Assembly (NCBI GenBank): GCA_007694905.1
Contig: REEU01000172.1
Span: 1-44,834 of the forward strand
DNA from: Gammaproteobacteria bacterium
GTDB lineage: Bacteria > Pseudomonadota > Gammaproteobacteria > Pseudomonadales > Azotimanducaceae
Length of the DNA stretch: 44,834 nucleotides
Direction: 5' to 3'
Shown here: positions 1 to 8,315 of the stretch, one piece after another
Layout of the letters: each line of letters starts with the position of its first letter
How positions within the stretch are numbered: the first letter of the stretch is position 1
The notes under the pieces: model-generated
Databases searched by the model: none
Told to the model about the DNA's origin: nothing
The model's input: the letters and a program-made list of their open reading frames with translations, nothing else
Made by a program: the position numbers and the translations under genes

Positions 1-123
1 CCACGCTCGCCGCCTTGTTGTAGGCGAGCGCGTGTACGCGCCGCCCGGGCCGAGCGCACGCGCTCGGGCCTACAGAGCCACGCTCGCCGCCTTGTTGTAG
101 GCGAGCGCGTGTACGCGCCGCCC
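1..123. repeat. 46-bp direct repeat, two copies, with internal palindromes
   Basis: Bases 1-46 recur exactly at 78-123. Each copy holds an 8-bp stem (CGCTCGCC / GGCGAGCG, 11-nt loop). Between the copies lies another palindrome (CCGAGCGC, 2 nt, GCGCTCGG) flanked by GGGCC/GGCC. The first copy begins at the window edge, so the unit may be longer. A diverged inverted copy lies at 34488-34513. This looks like a dispersed intergenic palindromic element of the TGTAGG-bounded kind common in GC-rich gammaproteobacteria; the family assignment is inference. Confidence 0.75.
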
Positions 124-167
124 CGCGCAGTCGGGCGCAAGCTGTTCGGATGTGCTAGAACCCAATC

Positions 168-188
168 GTAACTGTTGGTTATAGTTAC
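168..188. promoter_or_regulatory. Operator-like dyad overlapping a possible -10, upstream of the 2-oxoacid oxidoreductase operon
   Basis: GTAACT (168-173) and AGTTAC (183-188) form a perfect 6-bp inverted repeat with a 9-bp spacer. A second overlapping reading is ACTGT (171-175) with ACAGT (186-190). TATAGT at 180-185 differs from the consensus -10 by one base and lies inside the dyad; no convincing -35 is seen. A repressor bound here would block polymerase, giving a 5' leader of roughly 115 nt before the ATG at 308. No regulator gene is adjacent. The rest of 124-307 shows nothing else I can name. Confidence 0.4.
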
Positions 189-307
189 AGTAATTCGTGG
201 TTGTGCGCGCAAACTACGGCTAAGGTGACCTGTGACGGAGGTCGCCTGCGTGGAGCACAGCCCGACGGGCGGGCCGGGCAACCGGCCGAAGGGGAGTAGC
301 TGCAGTC

Positions 308-2086
308 ATGAAGCCCACCGAGATCACCGATCCCAACTATTTCCACAAGGTCGTGGATTGCCAATGGGCCTGCCCGGCGCACACGCCGGTGCCGGAATAC
401 ATCCGCTTGATCAGCCAGGAGCGTTACACCGAGGCCTACATGGTGAACTGGGACTCGAACGTGTTCCCCGGGATCCTCGGCCGGACCTGTGACCGGCCCT
501 GCGAACCGGCATGTCGTCGCGTGCGCACGGAAGAGAAACCCGTGGCCATCTGCCGTTTGAAGCGGGTGGCGGCGGACCACAAGGGCGACATTCGCGACTA
601 CCTGCCGCGGATCCCCACCGAGAAGAACGGCAGAAAGATCGCCTGCGTGGGCGCCGGCCCAGCCTCTCTGGCCGTGGCCCGCGATCTCCTGCCCATGGGC
701 TACGAAGTGCACATGTTCGAACGTGACCCCAAGGGCGGCGGCATGATGCGCTCCCAGATTCCTGCATTCCGACTGCCCATGGACGTGCTTGAGGAAGAGG
801 TGAATCTGATCCTCGACATGGGGGTGGTCTGCCACTTCGGGCAGGAAATCACGTCCATGCAGGCGCTGCTCGACCAGAGCTTCGATGCCGTGTTCGTTGG
901 CACTGGTGCACCCCGAGGCCGTGATCTGGACCTGCCCGGCCGTGCCGATGCAGATCCCTTCATCCATCTCGGCATCGACTGGCTGGCCTCGGTGGCGTTC
1001 GGTCACACCGATCGCATCGAGGGCAAGGTGGTGGTGCTCGGCGGCGGTAATACCGCCATGGACTGCTGTCGAACCTCACGCCGGCTCGGCGCCGAGTCCG
1101 TTCAGGTGGTGGTGCGCTCCGCCTTCGAAGTGATGAAGGCCTCAGAATGGGAGAAGGAGGAGGCCATCGCCGAAGGCATTCCTATCCTCAACAATCGGCC
1201 GCCGAAGTCATTCGTCGTCGAGGACGGCAAGCTCAAGGGCATGTGGTTCGAATGTGTGGAGCCTGTGCGGCAGGATGACGGTCGCCTGAAGTACGTGCCC
1301 AGCGGCGAACCCGACATCTTCATCGAGTGTGACCATGTCCTGATCGCGATCGGTCAGGACAACCACTGCCCGTGGATCGAGCGTGATCTCGGCATCGAGT
1401 TCGATCGCTGGGACTGCCCGGTGCTGGACGCCGAGACGCTGCAGTCCGGCAATCCCAAGATCTTCTTCGGTGGCGACTCGGCGTTCGGTCCGGAGAACAT
1501 CATCTGGGCCTCCGCCCACGCCCACAAAGCCGCCATCTCCATCGACCTGTTCTGTCAGGGCAAGGACGTGAAGGCGGACCGGCCGCCGGAAGGCGTGAAC
1601 CTGATCTCCCAGAAAATGGGCATGCACGAGTGGAGCTACGACTCGGAGCACGACCCGGCGCCGCGTTATCACGTGCCGCACGCGGATCTCTCCCGCTCGC
1701 TGTCCAACATCAAGATCGAGGTGGAACTCGGCTTCGACCGCCACCTCGGTGCGAAGGAGGCTCAGCGCTGTCTGAACTGTGACGTGCAGACGGTGTTTAC
1801 GGAGAAGCTGTGCATCGAGTGCGATGCCTGCGTCGACATCTGTCCGATGGACTGCATCACCTTCACGGCCAATCGTGAGGAAGAGGAATTGCGCCAGCAC
1901 CTGATGGCGCCGGCGGACAATCCGGCCCAGGACCTCTACGTGTCCGGCGACCTGCCCGATACCGATCGCGTGATGGTGAAGGACGAGGATGTCTGTCTGC
2001 ACTGTGGCCTTTGTGCCGAGCGCTGCCCCACCGGGGCTTGGGACATGCAGAAGTCCATCATCAACATTCCGCAGGTGCACGCATGA
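308..2086 (+). CDS. FAD/NAD(P)-dependent oxidoreductase with two ferredoxin-type 4Fe-4S clusters (GltD-like, partner of the 2-oxoacid oxidoreductase)
   Basis: Of 592 residues, the N-terminal part has the GltD-type iron-sulfur cysteines (CQWAC near 18-22, then CDRPCEPAC). An FAD Rossmann fold follows (VGAGPASLAVARDL near 113), then a second nucleotide-binding fold (VVVLGGGNTAMDC near 240). The C-terminus carries two ferredoxin 4Fe-4S motifs, CIECDACVDICP near 502 and CLHCGLCAERCP near 563. It should pass electrons between NAD(P)H, flavin and ferredoxin-type clusters. Its stop overlaps the start of the alpha-subunit gene (ATGA), so it probably belongs to that cytoplasmic complex. I recall the Thauera 2-oxoglutarate:ferredoxin oxidoreductase having a third, NADPH-linked subunit (KorC) of this kind. 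The substrate is not readable from sequence. Confidence 0.85.
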   Translation: MKPTEITDPNYFHKVVDCQWACPAHTPVPEYIRLISQERYTEAYMVNWDSNVFPGILGRTCDRPCEPACRRVRTEEKPVAICRLKRVAADHKGDIRDYLPRIPTEKNGRKIACVGAGPASLAVARDLLPMGYEVHMFERDPKGGGMMRSQIPAFRLPMDVLEEEVNLILDMGVVCHFGQEITSMQALLDQSFDAVFVGTGAPRGRDLDLPGRADADPFIHLGIDWLASVAFGHTDRIEGKVVVLGGGNTAMDCCRTSRRLGAESVQVVVRSAFEVMKASEWEKEEAIAEGIPILNNRPPKSFVVEDGKLKGMWFECVEPVRQDDGRLKYVPSGEPDIFIECDHVLIAIGQDNHCPWIERDLGIEFDRWDCPVLDAETLQSGNPKIFFGGDSAFGPENIIWASAHAHKAAISIDLFCQGKDVKADRPPEGVNLISQKMGMHEWSYDSEHDPAPRYHVPHADLSRSLSNIKIEVELGFDRHLGAKEAQRCLNCDVQTVFTEKLCIECDACVDICPMDCITFTANREEEELRQHLMAPADNPAQDLYVSGDLPDTDRVMVKDEDVCLHCGLCAERCPTGAWDMQKSIINIPQVHA

Positions 2087-3924
2087 CCGTTCCGATTCAG
2101 GCCGTCAACGATTTTGTCATCAAGTTCGCGAACGTCAACGGCTCCGGCTCTGCCAGTGCCAACGGCATGTTCGCCAAGGCGCTGTTCCGGATGGGCATTC
2201 CCTGTGCGCCGCGGAACATCTTCCCATCCAACATTCAGGGCCTGCCCACCTGGTTCGAGGTGCGCGTGTCTGAGGCGGGGCACCTCGGTCGCCGTGAAGG
2301 CATCGACCTGATGGTGGCCATGAACGCAGAGACCTACGCTGACGATGTGGCCGAGGTGCGACCAGGCGGCTTCCTGCTGCATGATTCCACCAAGCCTTTC
2401 CCGAAGGCACTCAAGCGCGACGACATCACGTTCATCGGTGTGCCCATCGCCGAGTTGATCCTGAACGAGTTTGCGGATCCGAAGCAGCGGCAGCTGTTCA
2501 AGAACATCGTCTACGTGGGGGCGCTCGCGGAGCTGCTGCAGATCGAGTGGGACGTACTCACAGGGATGCTCGAGGAGCAGTTCAAGGGCAAGGAGAAGCT
2601 GATCGGGCCGAACGTGCGAGCACTGGAAATCGGCCGCGATTATGCCCGCGACTACCTCGAGACGCCGCTGCCGATCAGGGTGCGGCGCTGTGACGGCGTC
2701 GGCGATTCCATTCTGATCGATGGCAATACCGCTGCGGCGCTGGGGTTCCTCTGGGGCGGCGCGACGGTGGCCGCGTGGTATCCGATCACGCCCTCGACCT
2801 CGCTGGCCGAGGCGTTCGAGCAGCACGCCTCGAAGCTGCGCAGGGATCCCGGCAGCGATCGCCATCGTTTCGCGGTGCTGCAGGCGGAGGATGAGTTGTC
2901 CGCCATCGGCATGGTCATCGGCGCCGGCTGGAATGGTGCCCGCTCGTTCACCGCCACCAGCGGTCCCGGACTGTCGCTGATGCAGGAGTTTCTTGGTCTG
3001 GCCTATTTCGCCGAGATTCCTGCGGTGCTCGTGGACGTGCAGCGCGCCGGTCCGTCCACCGGCATGCCGACGCGAACGCAGCAGTCGGACCTGTTGCTGG
3101 CCGCGTATGCGTCGCACGGCGACACCAAGCACGTGCTGCTGCTGCCGTCGACGCCGAAGGAGTGCTTCGACTTCGCGGTGGAAGCGCTGGATCTCGCGGA
3201 GCGGCTGCAGACCCCGATCATGATCATGACCGACCTCGATCTCGGCATGAACGACCACATCTCACCGCCGTTCCAATGGGACGACGCGCGCCGCTATGAC
3301 CGGGGCAAGGTGCTCGACGCCGACGGGCTCGAGCAGGTCAAGGACTGGGGCCGCTATCTGGATGTGGATGGGGACGGCATCGGCTGGCGGACCCTGCCTG
3401 GAACCCACCCTGAGAAGGGTTCGTTCTTCACCCGCGGGACTTCGCGGGACGAGTACGCCAAATACACCGAGCGCGGTGAAATCTACCAGCGCAACATGGA
3501 ACGCCTGCAAAAGAAGTGGGCCACCGCCGCGACGCTGGTTCCGAAGGCGGAGATTCGCGAGGGTGCGAAGTCCAAGCCATGCGGGGTCATCTTCTACGGC
3601 ACTTCCGCACCGCCGATGCCGGAGGCGTTGGCGGCGCTGAAGCAGCAGGGAATCGACCTGGATTCCATGCGCGTACGCGGCTTTCCCTCCGGCGCCGAGG
3701 TCTACGAATTCATCGAGCGCCACGAATTGGTGTTCGTCGTCGAACAGAATCGGGACGGCCAGTTGCGCAGTCTGCTGGTGATCGAGGGCGAGATCGATCC
3801 GGCACGTCTCGTTCCCGTCCTGCACTACGACGGCATGCCGCTGTCCGCCCAGGTGGTCGAGCGTCAGATCGCAGAGCATTTCGCCGCCATGCGCAAGCCG
3901 CGGCTGTCCGAGGTGACCCCATGA
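2083..3924 (+). CDS. 2-oxoacid:acceptor oxidoreductase, fused gamma-alpha subunit
   Basis: The start is the ATG overlapping the upstream stop by 4 bp; a longer reading from 2011 would run inside the upstream gene. The 613-residue protein has an N-terminal gamma domain (NGSGSASANGMFAKAL near 18) followed by the alpha subunit with the pyrimidine-binding part of the thiamine-diphosphate site (WYPITPSTSLAEAFE near 235) and the conserved TSGPGLSLM segment. With the beta subunit it would decarboxylate a 2-oxoacid to acyl-CoA and reduce an electron acceptor, or run in reverse. The gamma-alpha order matches the KorA-type fused family (2-oxoglutarate or related oxidoreductases). It overlaps the next gene by 4 bp, so the three genes are probably co-translated. 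Confidence 0.88.
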   Translation: MTVPIQAVNDFVIKFANVNGSGSASANGMFAKALFRMGIPCAPRNIFPSNIQGLPTWFEVRVSEAGHLGRREGIDLMVAMNAETYADDVAEVRPGGFLLHDSTKPFPKALKRDDITFIGVPIAELILNEFADPKQRQLFKNIVYVGALAELLQIEWDVLTGMLEEQFKGKEKLIGPNVRALEIGRDYARDYLETPLPIRVRRCDGVGDSILIDGNTAAALGFLWGGATVAAWYPITPSTSLAEAFEQHASKLRRDPGSDRHRFAVLQAEDELSAIGMVIGAGWNGARSFTATSGPGLSLMQEFLGLAYFAEIPAVLVDVQRAGPSTGMPTRTQQSDLLLAAYASHGDTKHVLLLPSTPKECFDFAVEALDLAERLQTPIMIMTDLDLGMNDHISPPFQWDDARRYDRGKVLDADGLEQVKDWGRYLDVDGDGIGWRTLPGTHPEKGSFFTRGTSRDEYAKYTERGEIYQRNMERLQKKWATAATLVPKAEIREGAKSKPCGVIFYGTSAPPMPEALAALKQQGIDLDSMRVRGFPSGAEVYEFIERHELVFVVEQNRDGQLRSLLVIEGEIDPARLVPVLHYDGMPLSAQVVERQIAEHFAAMRKPRLSEVTP

Positions 3925-4976
3925 CTTTTGTCGCCAAGCCAAAAGCCCATCATCCGAAGCTGCCCCGCAACGAGCTCGGGCTCACCCGCCGGGACTACGA
4001 AGGCGCGGTCTCCACACTCTGCGCCGGCTGCGGTCACGACTCGGTCAGTGCCGCCATCATTCAGGCCTGCCATGAGCTCTCGGTCCCCGCCCACCGGGTC
4101 GCGAAGTTGTCTGGGATCGGCTGCTCGTCGAAGACGCCGACCTACTTCCTTGGCAAGTCCCACGGTTTCAATTCGGTGCATGGTCGCATGCCCTCGGTGG
4201 CAACTGGCGCCAATATGGCGAACCGGGAGCTCTACTACATCGGCATCTCGGGGGACGGCGACAGCGCCTCCATCGGTCTCGGCCAGTTCGCACACATCGT
4301 CCGCCGGCGCATCAACATGACGTACGTTGTCGACAACAACGGCACCTATGGGCTCACTAAAGGGCAGTTTTCGGCTACCAACGACAAGGGTTCCACCAGC
4401 AAGAAGGGCGTCCCGAATCTTTACGAGCCCATCGATCTGGCCATGATGGCGATCCAGATCGGAGCCACATTCGTCGCCCGCAGCTTCTCTGGCGACAAGG
4501 AGCAGCTCGTGCCGCTGCTCAAGGCCGCGCTCAAGCACGAGGGTTTTGCCTTCCTCGACGTGATTTCGCCCTGTGTGGCCTTCAACAACCACGATGGCTC
4601 CACCAAGAGTTACGAGTACGTGCGGGGGCACTCATCGGCCATGGCGTTGGCGGATCTGATTCCGACCCGTGATGCCATCGAGGTGGACTATGCCCCGGGC
4701 GCTGCCGAAGACGTGGCGATGCCCGACGGCTCCACCCTGCGGCTGCGCAAGCTGCGAGAGGACTACGACCCGCGCAGCCGGGTCACCGCCATGGACACGC
4801 TCATGCGCATGAACGAGAAGGGCGAGATCGTCACGGGCCTGCTCTTTCTCGACGATAATCCGAGCGACTGTCACGAAATCCTTGCCACCGTAGACGAGCC
4901 GCTGGCCTCACTCGGGGAGGCGGAACTGTGCCCCGGAAGCGAGCGCCTCGAGACCATCAACGCCGCTTTCCGCTGA
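3921..4976 (+). CDS. 2-oxoacid:acceptor oxidoreductase, beta subunit (thiamine diphosphate, 4Fe-4S)
   Basis: The ATG at 3921 overlaps the previous stop (ATGA). The 351-residue protein has the thiamine-diphosphate/Mg motif GDGDSASIGLGQ (from residue 111) ending in DNNGTYG (138-144). The four cysteines expected to bind the 4Fe-4S cluster are present: C34 and C37 (LCAGCGH), C68 (GIGCSS) and C218 (SPCVAF). The catalytic half therefore looks intact. The last ~80 residues match the usual C-terminal tail. Together with the preceding two genes it forms a CoA-acylating 2-oxoacid oxidoreductase; 2-oxoglutarate is the likeliest substrate by family, branched-chain 2-oxoacids being the alternative. No T-rich terminator follows. 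Confidence 0.88.
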   Translation: MTFVAKPKAHHPKLPRNELGLTRRDYEGAVSTLCAGCGHDSVSAAIIQACHELSVPAHRVAKLSGIGCSSKTPTYFLGKSHGFNSVHGRMPSVATGANMANRELYYIGISGDGDSASIGLGQFAHIVRRRINMTYVVDNNGTYGLTKGQFSATNDKGSTSKKGVPNLYEPIDLAMMAIQIGATFVARSFSGDKEQLVPLLKAALKHEGFAFLDVISPCVAFNNHDGSTKSYEYVRGHSSAMALADLIPTRDAIEVDYAPGAAEDVAMPDGSTLRLRKLREDYDPRSRVTAMDTLMRMNEKGEIVTGLLFLDDNPSDCHEILATVDEPLASLGEAELCPGSERLETINAAFR

Positions 4977-5173
4977 GCGGATCGCCCCTGCGGGCGGGAG
5001 GGCGTAGGGGTGCACGCGGTGCTGTCGTCAAGCATGACGACCGGCGCCGGTCACCCGAAGGGCGGTGCTGCGGTGCCTGTCATCTGCCTGCGCTGTTCTG
5101 CATAATACGCGCCGCTTGAAACCTCGCTCCGGCTGAGACGGCAGCTGGAGCCCCGACACGGGATGTATGCACA

Positions 5174-6649
5174 GTGGCACTACCGAGTCTCGACGACTAC
5201 TTCCCCGACTGGAAACAGCGCGAAGCGCTGGCGGAGGCGATGATCCCGATCATCGGCAAGCTCTACCGCAAGAACGTGGTCACCTACTGTTATGGGCGCG
5301 CGCTCTACAACCAGAGCGTCACCAGCCTGATGAAGACGCACCGCTACGTGCGTCAGGTCGCCCGCAACGAGCTCTCGGAGTTCGAGACCTTCCCGATCCT
5401 CGAGGCCATGGCGGCCCTGGACATCGGCCCGTCCCACATTGACGTCGGCAAGCTCACCTCCCAGTTCATGGAGGAAACCGGGAGCGGCGCCGGTGACCCG
5501 GATGCCTTCGTGCGGCGCGAGTGTGCGGAGGTCATCGGCCGTCATGTGCCGCCCCTGGAGCAGCCTCAAGACGTGGTGCTCTACGGCTTCGGCCGCATCG
5601 GTCGGCTGGTCGCGCGCCTTTTGATTGAGAAGACGGGCAGCGGCCACCAGCTTAGGCTGCGTGCGGTGGTGGTCCGGCCCTCCGGCGCCAAGGATGATCT
5701 GGTCAAGCGCGCCAGCCTGCTGCGGCGGGACTCGGTCCACGGCGCCTTCCCGGGCACGATCCGGGTCGACGAGGATCACCAGTGCATCATTGCCAACGGC
5801 AACGTGATCCGGGTGATCTATGCCAATGATCCCGCCGCGGTCGACTACACGGCCTACGGCATTGACCACGCCATCATCGTCGACAGCACCGGTGCCTGGC
5901 GTGACGAAAAGAGCCTTTCCCGTCACTTGGAAGCCAAAGGGGCCGACCGGGTGGTGCTGACCGCCCCAGGCAAGGGCAACATCAAAAACATCGTTTCCGG
6001 CGTGAACTCCGATCTGATCGACAGCGAGGACCGCATCATCGCGGCGGCGTCCTGCACCACCAATGCCATCGTGCCGATCCTCAAGGCCGTCAACGACGAG
6101 TTCGAGATCGTCCATGGCCATCTCGAGACCGTACATGCCTACACCAACGACCAGAATCTGAGCGACAATTTTCACAGCAAGAACCGCCGCGGGCGCGCAG
6201 CGCCGCTGAACATGGTGATCACGGAGACCGGTGCTTCCGAGGCCGTGGTCAAACTGATGCCGGAGATGGCCGGCAAGCTCACCGGCAATGCGATCCGGGT
6301 GCCCACCCCGAACGTTTCGCTGGCGATCTGCAACCTGTCCCTGGGTCGCAGTATCACCGTGGGTGAGTTGAACGACTACCTGCGCTGGGCGGCTCTGCAC
6401 TCGGGTCTGCAGCGGCAGATCGACTTCACCACATCGCCTGAGGTCGTCTCCAGTGACTTCGTCGGCAATCGTCACGCCTGCATCGTTGACGGCGAGGCGA
6501 CGCTGGTGGACGACAACCGCTGCGTCCTCTATGTGTGGTACGACAACGAGTTCGGCTACAGCTGTCAGGTGGTGCGCATCGTTCAGAAGTTGGCGGGCAT
6601 CAAGTACCCGCTCATTCCGAGTGACGTGGCCAGCACTGGATTCGGCTGA
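5174..6649 (+). CDS. gap: Glyceraldehyde-3-phosphate dehydrogenase, long form
   Basis: The protein is 491 residues, about 150 longer than classical GapA. The extra length is an N-terminal helical region (1-130) before the NAD Rossmann motif LYGFGRIGRLVARLL (near 136). The catalytic loop AASCTTNAIVPILK has the nucleophilic Cys at residue 294. It would interconvert glyceraldehyde-3-phosphate and 1,3-bisphosphoglycerate with NAD(P) in the cytoplasm. The start is a GTG because no in-frame ATG lies nearby; a start a little downstream cannot be excluded. From memory, Pseudomonas keeps a similar ~490-residue gap next to nqrA, and the same order is seen here. A possible promoter (CTGTCA 5077-5082, 18-bp spacer, CATAAT 5101-5106) precedes it. 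Confidence 0.88.
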   Translation: MALPSLDDYFPDWKQREALAEAMIPIIGKLYRKNVVTYCYGRALYNQSVTSLMKTHRYVRQVARNELSEFETFPILEAMAALDIGPSHIDVGKLTSQFMEETGSGAGDPDAFVRRECAEVIGRHVPPLEQPQDVVLYGFGRIGRLVARLLIEKTGSGHQLRLRAVVVRPSGAKDDLVKRASLLRRDSVHGAFPGTIRVDEDHQCIIANGNVIRVIYANDPAAVDYTAYGIDHAIIVDSTGAWRDEKSLSRHLEAKGADRVVLTAPGKGNIKNIVSGVNSDLIDSEDRIIAAASCTTNAIVPILKAVNDEFEIVHGHLETVHAYTNDQNLSDNFHSKNRRGRAAPLNMVITETGASEAVVKLMPEMAGKLTGNAIRVPTPNVSLAICNLSLGRSITVGELNDYLRWAALHSGLQRQIDFTTSPEVVSSDFVGNRHACIVDGEATLVDDNRCVLYVWYDNEFGYSCQVVRIVQKLAGIKYPLIPSDVASTGFG

Positions 6650-6961
6650 GCGCCGCAGGTGAACCCGGAGTGGATTTTCGCTTCGGGAATACCGTTCCGA
6701 AGTGGTAATGCGAGAGGGTGCCCTCTATAATTTCGGCGCGCTGTTCGGGCCGGGCCACAGCGCATGTCATGGGGCCCGGATGATCGGTGTTCCCCTCACC
6801 GCCACGAGTTGCGCGCCATGGTCGTCTGTCGCGCCTGCGGTTGATTCTCCGGTCCTCGAGGCTACGGGCGAGGGTGCCGGCAACATCTCTCGCCGCGTCC
6901 TGCGCGGGTTCGAGGACGTCATGAACATCATCCGACACTTCGGAATGGGTACTGCACAGGC
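6650..6961 (+). promoter_or_regulatory. nqr promoter region: consensus -10, two dyads, long leader
   Basis: A perfect TATAAT lies at 6726-6731. It is overlapped by a 6-bp dyad, AGAGGG (6713-6718) and CCCTCT (6721-6726). Just upstream, CTTCGG (6681-6686) and CCGAAG (6697-6702) form an imperfect 22-bp dyad ending next to the -35 position; the -35 itself (TGGTAA, 6703-6708) is poor. Transcription would begin near 6738, leaving a leader of about 220 nt before nqrA. An open frame in this stretch ends on the nqrA start codon (overlap ATGA), but I do not recognise its product. A weak -35 with two dyads suggests an activator or repressor acts here. Confidence 0.5.
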
Positions 6962-8311
6962 ATGATCAAGATCAAGCGTGGCTTCGACCTTCCTCTAGCT
7001 GGCCGTCCGGGACAGTCCATCGAGGATGCCCGACCGGCACGGCAGGTGGCCGTGGTCGGGGAAGATTACCTCGGCATGAAGCCGACGATGCAGGTGCAGG
7101 AGGGCGACCGGGTCAAGCTCGGTCAGGTGCTGTTCGACGATAAGAAGAACGAAGGCGTGCTGTTCACCGCGCCTGCTGCCGGCACCGTGAGCGCGATCCA
7201 CCGCGGCGCCAAGCGGGCGCTGCAGAGCGTGGTCATCGACGTCGACGAGAACAGCGAGGACGCCGAGGCCTTCGAGATCATCGCCGCGGACCGCATCGCT
7301 TCGTTGGATGCACAGGCAGTTGAGCAGGCGCTGGTGGCGTGTGGTCTGTGGACCACGCTGCGGACGCGGCCGTTCAGCCGCATCCCCGCCTTGGGCAGCC
7401 GGCCCCGTTCGATTTTCGTCACCGCCATCGACACGCAGCCCCTGGCTGGGGATCCCGCCGTGGTCATCGCTGAGAACAGGGAAGCGTTCGGCACCGGTCT
7501 GGATCTGCTGGCCCGGCTCACGGAAGGTCCTGTTTTCCTCTGCACCGCGCCGAATGTGGACGTACCCACCGGCAGCGATTCGCGCATTCGTCACGAGACG
7601 TTCAGCGGTCCCCATCCGGCCGGGCTCGTCGGTACCCACATCCACTTTCTGGATCCAGTCAGCGCTCAGCGCATGGTGTGGACCATCAGCTACCAGGATG
7701 TCATCGCTATCGGCCATACCCTGACCAGCGGGCGTCTGTACGTGGAGCGGGTCGTGGCCATCGGCGGGCCGCCCGTGACCCACCCGCGGCTGCTGCGGAC
7801 CCGGGTGGGCGTGAACGTCGACGAGCTGCTTGCAGGCGAGACTGAAGGCGGCGAACTCAGGGCGATCTCGGGGTCCGTGCTGTCGGGCCGCGTTGCCCGC
7901 GGGCCGCTGGCTTTTGTCGGCCCTTACCACCAGCAGGTGAGCGTGCTGGCCGAAGACCATGAGCGGGAGCCGCTGCATTATCTGCGCGCGGGTGTGAACA
8001 AATTTTCCGTGTTTCCAATCTACGTCTCTCGGCTGCTGGGCCGCAAGCAGTTCGATCTGACCACGTCGGCGAACGGCTCACCCCGGGCGATGGTGCCGAT
8101 CGGCACCTACGAGTCGCTGGTGCCCATGGACATGCTGCCGACGCAGCTTCTGCGCGCCCTGTTGGTGCAGGATCTCGATTCGGCCATCGCCCTGGGATGC
8201 CTGGAGCTGGATGAGGACGACGTCGCCCTGTGCACGTTCGCGTGCCCCGGCAAGTACGAGTACGGGCCTGTGCTGCGGGAAACCCTGACCCGCATCGAGA
8301 AGGAGGGTTAA
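6962..8311 (+). CDS. nqrA: Na+-translocating NADH:quinone reductase subunit A
   Basis: The 449-residue protein begins with the characteristic [14 protein letters not shown] and has the biotinyl/lipoyl-like fold around [16 protein letters not shown] (residues 40-55). NqrA is the cytoplasm-facing subunit without predicted membrane helices; in Vibrio it contacts quinone-site elements of the six-subunit pump. Length and order are normal for the family. It is the first of six same-strand genes (6962-12884) and lies 4 nt from nqrB. The upstream ribosome-binding site is weak, but the start is fixed by the conserved N-terminus. Confidence 0.96.
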   Translation: MIKIKRGFDLPLAGRPGQSIEDARPARQVAVVGEDYLGMKPTMQVQEGDRVKLGQVLFDDKKNEGVLFTAPAAGTVSAIHRGAKRALQSVVIDVDENSEDAEAFEIIAADRIASLDAQAVEQALVACGLWTTLRTRPFSRIPALGSRPRSIFVTAIDTQPLAGDPAVVIAENREAFGTGLDLLARLTEGPVFLCTAPNVDVPTGSDSRIRHETFSGPHPAGLVGTHIHFLDPVSAQRMVWTISYQDVIAIGHTLTSGRLYVERVVAIGGPPVTHPRLLRTRVGVNVDELLAGETEGGELRAISGSVLSGRVARGPLAFVGPYHQQVSVLAEDHEREPLHYLRAGVNKFSVFPIYVSRLLGRKQFDLTTSANGSPRAMVPIGTYESLVPMDMLPTQLLRALLVQDLDSAIALGCLELDEDDVALCTFACPGKYEYGPVLRETLTRIEKEG

Positions 8312-8315
8312 GCGC

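Noticed and set aside
1936-3258. 440-codon open frame on the minus strand
   Set aside because: Antisense to the 2-oxoacid oxidoreductase genes, low-complexity Arg/His-rich product, no motif.
6702-6965. 87-codon frame in the nqr leader
   Set aside because: Its first ATG lies upstream of the likely transcription start and the product is unrecognised; kept only as a remark on the leader.
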